Source of the DNA: Desulfobulbus sp.
GTDB taxonomy: Bacteria > Desulfobacterota > Desulfobulbia > Desulfobulbales > Desulfobulbaceae
Direction: 5' to 3'
NCBI GenBank assembly: GCA_028684915.1
Contig: JAQUEZ010000290.1
Coordinates: 1 to 7,305 of the forward strand
Length of the DNA: 7,305 nt
Position 1 is the stretch's first letter, and every line of letters begins with the position of its first letter. Made by a program: the position numbers and the translations under genes. Shown here one piece after another: positions 1-5,365 of this stretch. The notes beneath the pieces were generated by a model. The model had not been told where the DNA came from. It was given only the letters and a program-made list of their open reading frames with translations, and searched no databases.

Positions 1-76
1 CTGCCACGGTCTCGCCGTCCTTGGCCAGATACGCCCCTTGGGTGGTGACAAACAAGGTGTTGAGATGTTTTTTCAT
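1..76 (-). CDS. cas1: Cas1 integrase, N-terminal fragment (window edge)
   Basis: Only the first 25 codons are present. They read [20 protein letters not shown] followed by GETVA, which I recognise as the usual N-terminus of type I-C Cas1, the integrase subunit that inserts new spacers together with Cas2. The ATG at 76-74 overlaps the cas4 stop TGA (75-73) as ATGA, so the two genes are almost certainly translationally coupled. Coupling fits the known cooperation of Cas4 with Cas1 in type I-C, where Cas4 selects and trims PAM-containing prespacers. The catalytic residues lie outside the window and cannot be checked. The gene is cut by the window edge rather than visibly broken. Confidence 0.9.
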   Translation of the reverse strand, partial: MKKHLNTLFVTTQGAYLAKDGETVA

Positions 77-750
77 GCAGCCGCCATGGTGCGCAGATAG
101 TTGCTTACTCTTTTCTTGGTCGCCACTTTGGGCAGGCAAAGCGGCAGGAACGAACAGCTCTCGCAGCGGGCGTCATAGCGGGGCGGCGGCGTTACTCCTG
201 CCGCCAGCATGTCGTGTGCCGCGTCGGCCGTCCGAGCGACCGTCTCCCGCAAGGCCGGATCGAAAACAACGGCCGTCCGTCGCTTCTTTTCGCCGTAATA
301 CAAGGCACCTTCCGGCACAACGCAACCGAGCATTTCTTCCAGGCAGATGGCTTGGGCGCAGAGTTGCACCCGGTCGGAAGCGTCTTTTTTAGGCCGCCCA
401 CGCTTGTATTCCACCGGCAGCGGCCGCCACAAGCCGCCTTCGCAAAGATGAAACTCGACAATGTCGGCCCGGCCGGCCAACCCCAGCCGCAAGGAACGGA
501 TGGGCACGTCGAATTCCACCCGCAGCGTGCGCCGCGACTCGCGGCCGCTGGTGTGCACCCGCTCGTGGAGCACCCGGCCCTCGGCGGTCAGCCGGTTTTC
601 CAGCCACTGCTGTTCGATGTGGATCAGGGCGCACTGGCGCGGACAGAACAGGTAATGCTGCAGGGCGGAGATCATCACCAGATCGTCCTCGTCGTACAAC
701 CCCGGCAGCGACGATTGCTGGCCGGATTGTTCCAGGATGCGCTCAGTCAT
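73..750 (-). CDS. cas4: Cas4, RecB-like Fe-S exonuclease of the adaptation module
   Basis: This 225-residue protein is a Cas4 nuclease, which processes prespacers and helps set PAM choice and spacer orientation with Cas1-Cas2. The sequence shows an N-terminal FCPRQC block (C36 and C40), GRAD at 93-96, VEYKRG at 113-118 and QLCAQA at 129-134. These fit the RecB-type metal site, with D96, E114 and K116 as the core and Q129 near it. A C-terminal cysteine group (C196, C199, C205) would complete a four-cysteine iron-sulphur cluster with C36. I chose the ATG at 750 because GGAGGAAGGA lies just upstream (763-754). An in-frame ATG at 786 would add 12 residues but lies deeper inside the preceding gene. 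The start overlaps the end of rhuM-fic by 8 bases and the stop overlaps cas1. GC content is high, about 65-75% in sampled lines, unlike cas7 and cas8c. Confidence 0.93.
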   Translation of the reverse strand: MTERILEQSGQQSSLPGLYDEDDLVMISALQHYLFCPRQCALIHIEQQWLENRLTAEGRVLHERVHTSGRESRRTLRVEFDVPIRSLRLGLAGRADIVEFHLCEGGLWRPLPVEYKRGRPKKDASDRVQLCAQAICLEEMLGCVVPEGALYYGEKKRRTAVVFDPALRETVARTADAAHDMLAAGVTPPPRYDARCESCSFLPLCLPKVATKKRVSNYLRTMAAA

Positions 751-1783
751 GCGTCCTTCCTCCGTTGGGCAGTGTGGATTCGCCAAGCAGATGAATGATC
801 AGACGGATGAGCACATCTTTCTGGCTCGGGTCAGAGGCGGCAACCAGCAGCGCCAGGGCCACCAGCCCTTTGTTGTCGAAGCGGACCGTATCAACAAGAC
901 TGCTTTTCTGGAGGAAAAGAAGAAAGAGAAAGGAACCGATGCGCTTGTTGCCGTCGCTGAATGGGTGATCCTTGATCACGAAATAGAGCAGGTGGGCCGC
1001 TTTTTCCTCGATGCTCGGGTAGAGGTCCTCACCGCCAAAGGTTTGGTGGATTGCGCCGAGGATGCCAGCCAGGCTCTCGCCACGCTCGCGGCCGAAAAGG
1101 TCGGTGACCTCGCCCCTGGTGGCCAGATCATCACGCAGACAGGCAATGCCCCGGCGCACCACGGCCAGGTCAAAACCCACCGACTCCCGCCGGGTGAGCC
1201 CAGATGGCAGGGGCAGCCGATCTTCGTCATATTGGAGCAGCAATTGCCAGCTCAGGCCGTAACGCCGCACCAACTCCACCACAGCTAACCCGGTTGCATC
1301 CGCCAGTTGATGCTGCTCCAAGGTGGACGCCAGCAAATCGAGCACCCCGCGCAACTCGGCCACCCCCTGTTCCGCCAGCCGTCGCTGATTGAGGGCATAG
1401 CCCTTGATCAGATACTCCTTGAGCACCGACGAGGCCCAGATGCGGAACTGGGTGCCGCGTTTGGAGTTGACCCGATAGCCGACGGCAATGATAACGTCCA
1501 GATTGTAAAAATTGGTTTGGTAGGTTTTGCCATCCGCGGCAGTTTGTGCAAATTTTGCACAAACTGCCGTTCTGGTTAACTCTTCTGATTTGAAAACATT
1601 GTTAATATGCTTGGTTACGACACTGCGCTCCGTCTGAAAAAGAAAAGCCATCTGCGCTTGCGTTAACCAGACGGTTTCATTCCTCAGTTGGACATCCAGC
1701 CTTATTTGCCCGTCATCGGCCTGATAGAGGACGATGGCGCTGTGATCAGAAGGCGAGGTTTGCTGTTCTTGTGAGAACTCCAT
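743..1783 (-). CDS. RhuM-Fic/Doc fusion protein inserted in the cas operon
   Basis: The 346-residue product joins two known domains. Residues about 16-135 match the virulence RhuM family, with a winged-helix-like start (WLTQAQMAFLFQTERSVVTK at 39-58), NFYNLDVIIAVGYRVNSKRG at 91-110 and TQFRIWASSVLKEYLIKGYA at 111-130. Residues about 225-310 form a Fic/Doc domain with the active-site loop HPFSDGNKRIG at 273-283, including catalytic H273, D277, N279 and R281. Fic enzymes move AMP or other phosphate-containing groups onto proteins, and Doc phosphorylates EF-Tu. Here the K after N and the lack of a second Arg resemble Doc more than AMP-transferring Fic. No EG or EN pair exists anywhere in the protein, so the classical (S/T)xxxE(G/N) inhibitory motif is absent. 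The ATG at 1783 has GGAG at 1797-1794. The gene starts 40 bases after cas7 and overlaps cas4. It is not a core type I-C gene. Its target is unknown. Confidence 0.9.
   Translation of the reverse strand: MEFSQEQQTSPSDHSAIVLYQADDGQIRLDVQLRNETVWLTQAQMAFLFQTERSVVTKHINNVFKSEELTRTAVCAKFAQTAADGKTYQTNFYNLDVIIAVGYRVNSKRGTQFRIWASSVLKEYLIKGYALNQRRLAEQGVAELRGVLDLLASTLEQHQLADATGLAVVELVRRYGLSWQLLLQYDEDRLPLPSGLTRRESVGFDLAVVRRGIACLRDDLATRGEVTDLFGRERGESLAGILGAIHQTFGGEDLYPSIEEKAAHLLYFVIKDHPFSDGNKRIGSFLFLLFLQKSSLVDTVRFDNKGLVALALLVAASDPSQKDVLIRLIIHLLGESTLPNGGRTHD
754..763 (-). promoter_or_regulatory. Ribosome binding site of cas4
   Basis: The minus strand reads GGAGGAAGGA, with GGAGG ending 8 bases before the ATG at 750. 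The site lies inside the last codons of rhuM-fic. It decides the cas4 start and suggests that ribosomes ending rhuM-fic at 743 can restart on cas4. Confidence 0.7.
1538..1568. repeat. Perfect 15-bp inverted repeat inside rhuM-fic
   Basis: The arms are GGCAGTTTGTGCAAA (1538-1552) and TTTGCACAAACTGCC (1554-1568), separated by one base. The palindrome lies in the RhuM-domain part of the gene and encodes residues of the VCAKFAQTA segment. It could be an operator-like site, a hairpin in the mRNA, or a by-product of the protein sequence. No function is shown. Confidence 0.85.
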
Positions 1784-1823
1784 AGAAAGCTAGCTCCGTT
1801 TATCGGTTCAAACAATCACGCGG

Positions 1824-2684
1824 TCATAATTTTATATCCAATTCCACTCCCTTCGGGACATCGCCTACGGATACGGAGTAATCCTTGAACGAACGGGCCG
1901 GACCTGTCGATCCCTCTGCACGCTGGATATCGATCAAGTCAAACAGTGTGTGCGCCGGGGCATTACCCATCTTGTTCTCATGTTTGAACACAAAGAGCTT
2001 GCGGCTGCTCATCAATCCACGGGCTGCGGACCGGTCGTGCTCAAACATGTTGATGAGTGCTTCCCACAACAATTCCAAATCATCGTCCGAAAAACCGGTC
2101 TTTTCCGCCAAGGCGGCTGAAACAAAACCATGGGCTACATAGAGGCCATACGGCACGATATGTTTACGGCCCATAGTTCGCTCCTTTTCCAAATCTTTCT
2201 CATTGGTCACAGCCATCCGGGTAATGCTGATCTCCTGGGGCATGATGCTTTCAACGCTCTTGGCAAAGGCCAGCTGTATCGGCCCTCGCACCTGTCCGCA
2301 GTTGACTTCCGTGGTCATCACCGCGCCAAAAGCGCGAATATCGTAAAAATTAGCGCACATCCAGCCAGTGACCTTCTGTGCATCTTCAATGTTTTTGGGC
2401 AATTTCTTGGCTTCCGATTTCAATTCAAAGGCTTTGTACGCCTCCTCGTTGGTGCGATTCAATACTGCCTTTTCCTGAATATAAATTTTGAATCCTTCTG
2501 TTCCGTCCTTGGCTAACGCCACATGATTTCTGATCTTGCGTTTTAAACATACATCCGTCACTAGGCCATGCCCGGTTTCTGGGTCGACGCGAGGGGTGTT
2601 GCCAGCATCCGGGTCACCATTGGGATTGCCGTTTTCCACATCAAAAAGCAGCACAAATTCATAACGATTGGCAATTGCAGTCAT
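1824..2684 (-). CDS. cas7: Cas7c (Csd2), Cascade backbone subunit
   Basis: This 286-residue RAMP protein is the type I-C Cas7, which polymerises along the crRNA spacer and presents it for target pairing. The start shows the family signature FVLLFDVENGNPNGDPDAGN at residues 10-29, followed by PRVDPETGHGLVTDVCLKRK at 31-50. Other typical Csd2 blocks are FYDIRAFGAVM at 113-123, CGQVRGPIQL at 129-138, SITRMAVT at 153-160 and HIVPYGLYVAHGF at 175-187. The length is normal for the family. The ATG at 2684 has GAGGAG 8 bases upstream. The open frame extends up to 2858, but that part would run antiparallel to no signal and inside the end of cas8c, so I reject it. Only 2 bases separate it from the cas8c stop. 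It is the last gene of the interference block, and the 40-base gap after it leads to the inserted rhuM-fic. Confidence 0.95.
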   Translation of the reverse strand: MTAIANRYEFVLLFDVENGNPNGDPDAGNTPRVDPETGHGLVTDVCLKRKIRNHVALAKDGTEGFKIYIQEKAVLNRTNEEAYKAFELKSEAKKLPKNIEDAQKVTGWMCANFYDIRAFGAVMTTEVNCGQVRGPIQLAFAKSVESIMPQEISITRMAVTNEKDLEKERTMGRKHIVPYGLYVAHGFVSAALAEKTGFSDDDLELLWEALINMFEHDRSAARGLMSSRKLFVFKHENKMGNAPAHTLFDLIDIQRAEGSTGPARSFKDYSVSVGDVPKGVELDIKL

Positions 2685-2686
2685 AG

Positions 2687-3079
2687 TCAATTCTCCTCGG
2701 TCGTGTTGGCGGTGGTATTTTTGCTCGTATAGAAATCCTTCATCCGTTGGTAATAGCCGATCATGAACAGTCCCTGGTCCTCCAGCGACATTGTTGGCGG
2801 AAAGTGAGCAAGATGCGCTACCGAATCCTGGATGGATTTTTCTAAATTGATGGCCCAACCCGTTTTCGCGGGGTCTTTGCGCAATTTTGCGATGTGATTG
2901 GCGGCATTTTTCAGCAACATGGGAAAGACCCTGGCTGGCGTTGCAGGCGCCGAGGCGAAAAAACGATCTTTCATAGTGGCTGTTGCTCCTGGAATTGCAT
3001 CTGCCTGGGCTTTCTCGAGAACGGCAAACAAGCCTCCAAGCAAATAAGGGACCTCTTTCCTGCTGGGGTCGTAATACAT
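2687..3079 (-). CDS. cas11c: Cas11c small subunit from an internal start in cas8c
   Basis: An in-frame ATG at 3079 (residue 457 of Cas8c) is preceded by GGAG at 3089-3086 with a 6-base spacing, which is a good internal ribosome binding site. It would give a 130-residue protein that starts MYYDPSRKEVPYLLGGLFAV and shares the Cas8c C-terminus. Type I-C systems are known to make Cas11c in this way, and two copies join Cascade along the belly. The size and position fit that precedent. A second in-frame ATG at 3091 is possible but overlaps the GGAG. I see the start signal directly; expression is inferred. Confidence 0.75.
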   Translation of the reverse strand: MYYDPSRKEVPYLLGGLFAVLEKAQADAIPGATATMKDRFFASAPATPARVFPMLLKNAANHIAKLRKDPAKTGWAINLEKSIQDSVAHLAHFPPTMSLEDQGLFMIGYYQRMKDFYTSKNTTANTTEEN

Positions 3080-4447
3080 AGAAATCTCCATTTGTTTATT
3101 ACGGACGAGAAAGGCTTTCAGCAAAGACGCCCGAAAATATCCGACTTCACGTTCGGCTCGAATACGACCTAATACCGCCGCAAGCAAACTCTGCGGATAC
3201 AAGCCGCCATTCAGCATGGCCTTGGTCATGCCGCCCGCAAGCACGGGCAAGACATTCTCACTCTTTCCAAGGGTCGCAGTCTGGCAGAGCAAGCGCCAAA
3301 GGGGAGGGAACTCCGGTTCGCTGTCGTACTGGCGGACTATCTCCAGATGACGAAAATGCTCCCCGATATTCTTCAACAAATCCCCCACGGTGCTTGCCAT
3401 CCAGAAACGGATGGATAAACGTGAGGCATTGGGGGCAAGCCCCAAAATATAAAAACGGACGGACTCATCTAATGCCGGCACAATATCAACTGCTCGTTTA
3501 CCGGAACGAATGTTATTTAGTAGATGCAATATTTTCCCGGCAGTTTGCTGGTCATCATCGGCCGCTATCGACTTAACGCGGCTTTCATCCGGAGCAAACA
3601 GGTCGGCAAACAACTCTTCGGCGACACTGCGGCATTCCGCCCAAAACACAACGGTCGTATCGCCGATCACCACCTTTTGGCGGCTATCAGTTGCCAAAAG
3701 TGCATTCAAGGCGGTGGCATAGTTAAAAGCCGCCTTCTCGCTTACCGGGGCGTTGATTGACTGCTCCTTGCCGTAGGATTCAAAAGCCGGAAGGTTAAAT
3801 GAAACGATGGAAGCGCCTGAAGATTGCGCACCGCGCACCCCTTTAATGGAAGGATGCAAGCGGGCAAGTGGTTGCTCTTCTTCACCTGAGACGAGACATT
3901 GCCCAGTTGTGGCAGCCTCACGTTGACCCAGGCACTGTTCCCATGCTCTACGCGCTGCCGCACGGTCGTGGATAAAACCCGGCGTACCACTCAAACGGAA
4001 AACCAGGTTTGCACCGCAGATGTCCGCCCAATTTGGCAGGGTGGTTATTGTCCGGAAATCGTGGTCGTAAAAAGAGAGAATTGCCTTGAGACCAGGGTCA
4101 TCAAACGCGCAGAAAGTTCGCAGCTGCTGGACAAAGGCCTTGTGACATTTATCCGTTCGCTCCTGCTTGCCCTTGTCATCCAGTCCGAGGACATAGCTGG
4201 TCGAATCCCAAAGAAAATTTGGTTTGATTCCGCTGGCTTTTTTCTCGGCTGCCGGCACGACCATTTTACGGGGTCGCAGTTGCTTGCCCTCCTGCAGCCG
4301 AAGGTCTTCCACATTCAACAATTCCCCATTGCTATCAAGGATAAGAGCAAACGAGATGTTCTCCACACTGGCGCCATAGGCGGGGATTGCAGCATCAGGC
4401 TCCGCCGCTTTGCGTTCATAATAGCGGTTCAATTCCTGAAGAATCAT
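2687..4447 (-). CDS. cas8c: Cas8c (Csd1), large subunit of type I-C Cascade
   Basis: The 586-residue product is Csd1/Cas8c, the large subunit that recognises the PAM and helps open target DNA. It begins MILQELNRYYERKAA, as is usual for the family. The strongest family block runs from CLVSG at 184-188 through LHPSIKGVRG at 197-206, SSGASIVSFNLPAFESYG at 209-226 and NYATALNALL at 242-251, then VVFWAE near 266-271. The C-terminal 130 residues are helical and correspond to the small subunit Cas11c, which has its own internal start. The ATG at 4447 overlaps the cas5c stop as ATGA, and the stop lies 2 bases before cas7. Length is normal and no frameshift is seen. The position between cas5c and cas7 is the standard type I-C order. 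Confidence 0.95.
   Translation of the reverse strand: MILQELNRYYERKAAEPDAAIPAYGASVENISFALILDSNGELLNVEDLRLQEGKQLRPRKMVVPAAEKKASGIKPNFLWDSTSYVLGLDDKGKQERTDKCHKAFVQQLRTFCAFDDPGLKAILSFYDHDFRTITTLPNWADICGANLVFRLSGTPGFIHDRAAARRAWEQCLGQREAATTGQCLVSGEEEQPLARLHPSIKGVRGAQSSGASIVSFNLPAFESYGKEQSINAPVSEKAAFNYATALNALLATDSRQKVVIGDTTVVFWAECRSVAEELFADLFAPDESRVKSIAADDDQQTAGKILHLLNNIRSGKRAVDIVPALDESVRFYILGLAPNASRLSIRFWMASTVGDLLKNIGEHFRHLEIVRQYDSEPEFPPLWRLLCQTATLGKSENVLPVLAGGMTKAMLNGGLYPQSLLAAVLGRIRAEREVGYFRASLLKAFLVRNKQMEISMYYDPSRKEVPYLLGGLFAVLEKAQADAIPGATATMKDRFFASAPATPARVFPMLLKNAANHIAKLRKDPAKTGWAINLEKSIQDSVAHLAHFPPTMSLEDQGLFMIGYYQRMKDFYTSKNTTANTTEEN
2693..2698 (-). promoter_or_regulatory. Ribosome binding site of cas7
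   Basis: GAGGAG on the minus strand, 8 bases before the ATG at 2684 and inside the last codons of cas8c. It fixes the cas7 start against a longer in-frame alternative. Confidence 0.75.
3086..3089 (-). promoter_or_regulatory. Internal ribosome binding site for cas11c
   Basis: GGAG on the minus strand, followed by ATTTCT and then ATG at 3079. It lies in the coding sequence of cas8c at the border of the small-subunit region. Confidence 0.6.
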
Positions 4448-5109
4448 GACCGCACCTCCGACGACCGGGGCGCAGGCGGGGTGATGATGCCGTCCTGCAT
4501 GGTGGCCTTAAAAAAGAGTGGTTTCATGCCGTTGGCAAAATCGATATCCAGCAGCATGTATCCCAACTCTTTTGTTTCCCCCTTGTAGCAAGAGATCGGT
4601 AACTCGCCCTCTAACAGCTCAAAAAAAGAAGGGAATTCACGGCAGCCAAAACAAGGCTGGTGGAAAAATTGCCCGGTGCGAGCGCGCCGGTTGAAAATAT
4701 CAAGGTGTTTGCCCTCATTCTCCCCCGGCCCCGCTTTCTCTGTCAGTTCAAAATGGGCTTCAATCACATAGTCCACTTGACGAAGCAAAGTTGTGGCTCG
4801 CTGTTGCCGGTTATCCCCCTCATCCACCAAATAAAACAGCGATTTGTTCTCGCGCATCACCGTTGTCGGATTGGGCTTGGGAATTTTTGACTTCACTTCG
4901 TTACGACGAACATTGTCGAATCGAATAGGGTTGAGCACATGAATCCTGTCCACCACCCAACGAATGGCCGGCTTCCAGTGGATTGCCTCTAAAATCCCCC
5001 GGGCGGCAGAAGGCGTCATCACGTCATACGACACCCGCTCCACTTTCATTTCCGGCCTGGAGAAACAAGCGTAGTCACCCCAGACACGAAGTTTAACTCC
5101 ATACCCCAT
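4444..5109 (-). CDS. cas5c: Cas5c (Cas5d), crRNA-processing endoribonuclease and Cascade subunit
   Basis: Type I-C has no Cas6, and Cas5c cuts pre-crRNA at the base of the repeat stem and then holds the 5' handle. The 221-residue protein shows the family start MGYGVKLRVWGDYACFSRPE, then MTPSAARGILEAIHWKPAIR at 31-50, NEGKH at 131-135 and CFGCREFPSF at 153-162. In Bacillus halodurans Cas5d the catalytic residues are Y46, K116 and H117. Here K134 and H135 fit the last two, but the Tyr position holds H44 (IHWKP instead of IYWKP). I chose the ATG at 5109 because AAGGAGG lies at 5123-5117, 7 bases away. A GTG at 5115 would sit directly on that site. The stop overlaps the cas8c ATG. It is the first gene after the 290-base gap and probably has its own promoter. 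Confidence 0.95.
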   Translation of the reverse strand: MGYGVKLRVWGDYACFSRPEMKVERVSYDVMTPSAARGILEAIHWKPAIRWVVDRIHVLNPIRFDNVRRNEVKSKIPKPNPTTVMRENKSLFYLVDEGDNRQQRATTLLRQVDYVIEAHFELTEKAGPGENEGKHLDIFNRRARTGQFFHQPCFGCREFPSFFELLEGELPISCYKGETKELGYMLLDIDFANGMKPLFFKATMQDGIITPPAPRSSEVRS

Positions 5110-5116
5110 AGGCACA

Positions 5117-5123
5117 CCTCCTT
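5117..5123 (-). promoter_or_regulatory. Ribosome binding site of cas5c
   Basis: AAGGAGG on the minus strand, a near-ideal site 7 bases before the ATG at 5109. It decides this start against the GTG at 5115. Confidence 0.8.
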
Positions 5124-5137
5124 GTGAAGAGGATTCA

Positions 5138-5166
5138 TGGATAGTTGCCTGTCAGGCAACTATCCA
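5138..5166. repeat. Perfect 14-bp palindrome / stem-loop before cas5c
   Basis: The arms TGGATAGTTGCCTG (5138-5151) and CAGGCAACTATCCA (5153-5166) pair perfectly around one base. It begins at about position 30 of the pseudo-spacer and ends 28 bases before the cas5c ATG. No T-run follows on either strand, so it is not a typical intrinsic terminator. It may bound or stabilise the 3' end of the crRNA-like RNA, or be an operator for a DNA-binding regulator. Confidence 0.85.
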
Positions 5167-5195
5167 ATAATAAACGACAAATTGCACCAGCTACT

Positions 5196-5227
5196 ATTTC
5201 AATCCGCATCCCCGTGTGGGGGACGAC
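5196..5227 (-). CRISPR. Solitary degenerate type I-C repeat (pseudo-repeat)
   Basis: On the minus strand these 32 bases begin GTCGTCCCCCACACGGGG and end GCGGATTGAAAT. The length and both ends match the type I-C repeat family, whose usual form starts GTCGC and ends GATTGAAAC. A 7-bp stem remains (CGTCCCC with GGGGATG, one G-U pair, loop CACAC), followed by an intact-looking 5' handle. The final C is changed to T. No second copy is found within a spacer length on either side, so this is not a normal array. The stem and handle should still be a substrate for Cas5c. Confidence 0.85.
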
Positions 5228-5342
5228 CACAAACAACACCTTTGCCCAAGGGGGTACTTCCCCGGCAATTCCACGGTGACCGACGACAACACAGCGTGTT
5301 TATCGTCTCGTCACACAGCATGTCCTTGAGGAGATCATACAT
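5199..5342 (-). CDS. Possible 47-codon leader ORF, unrecognised
   Basis: The ORF starts MYDLLKDMLCDETINTLCCR and ends inside the pseudo-repeat. It lies in the predicted leader of the cas5c transcript. I do not recognise it and see no good ribosome binding site before the ATG at 5342. The second Met (5321) has AAGGA only one base away, which is too close. Another frame holds a four-codon mini-ORF from GTG at 5314 (GTG ACG AGA CGA TAA) placed 8 bases after that AAGGA. The region may be non-coding leader; neither ORF is well supported. Confidence 0.15.
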   Translation of the reverse strand: MYDLLKDMLCDETINTLCCRRSPWNCRGSTPLGKGVVCGRPPHGDAD

Positions 5343-5365
5343 GTGCTGATAGTCGCCGCAAAATT

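Larger units (their letters stand above)
5138..5227 (-). ncRNA. Candidate crRNA-like regulator of the cas operon (CreR/CreA type)
   Basis: The proposed RNA consists of the pseudo-repeat (5227-5196), a spacer-like stretch that starts AGTAGCTGGTGCAATTTGTC (5195-5176), and the 14-bp stem-loop at 5166-5138 in place of a second repeat. Cas5c cleavage at the base of the repeat stem would leave a standard handle on this guide. The guide matches the promoter region at 5371-5390 with 16 of 20 bases, including positions 1-5 and 7-11. Such partial pairing is known from CreA and CreR RNAs, which bring Cascade to a promoter for repression without target cutting. The repeat and the match are seen in the sequence, while transcription, processing and repression are inferred. 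It may be cut from the 5' leader of the cas5c mRNA, because I see no convincing separate promoter next to it. Confidence 0.7.

Noticed and set aside
751..786. A longer cas4 starting at the ATG at 786.
   Set aside because: The ATG at 750 has a strong ribosome binding site and makes the usual short overlap with the gene before it. The added residues show no family similarity.
2685..2858. A longer cas7 with 58 extra residues.
   Set aside because: The extra part lies wholly within the end of cas8c, and the Csd2 family starts at the ATG at 2684, which has GAGGAG upstream.
3510..3530. A second possible guide target in cas8c (TTTAGTAGATGCAATATTTT on the plus strand).
   Set aside because: Guide bases 1-5 and 7-8 match but base 9 onward does not, and it lies inside a coding region without a promoter.
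214..4588. Several long plus-strand open frames, such as 214-798, 737-1288 and 3899-4588.
   Set aside because: They lie opposite well-supported cas genes, have no recognisable domains, and are expected as antisense shadows in GC-rich coding sequence.
5138..5166. The perfect stem-loop as an intrinsic terminator of cas3.
   Set aside because: No run of T follows it on the minus strand, and the cas5c ribosome binding site comes soon after, so termination there would silence the operon.
5256..5287. A possible second repeat upstream of the orphan repeat, starting GTCGTCGGTCACCGTGG on the minus strand.
   Set aside because: Only the GTCGTC start and scattered bases agree. It has no CCCC/GGGG stem and no GATTGAAA handle, and its spacing of 60 bases is short for a type I-C repeat-spacer unit.
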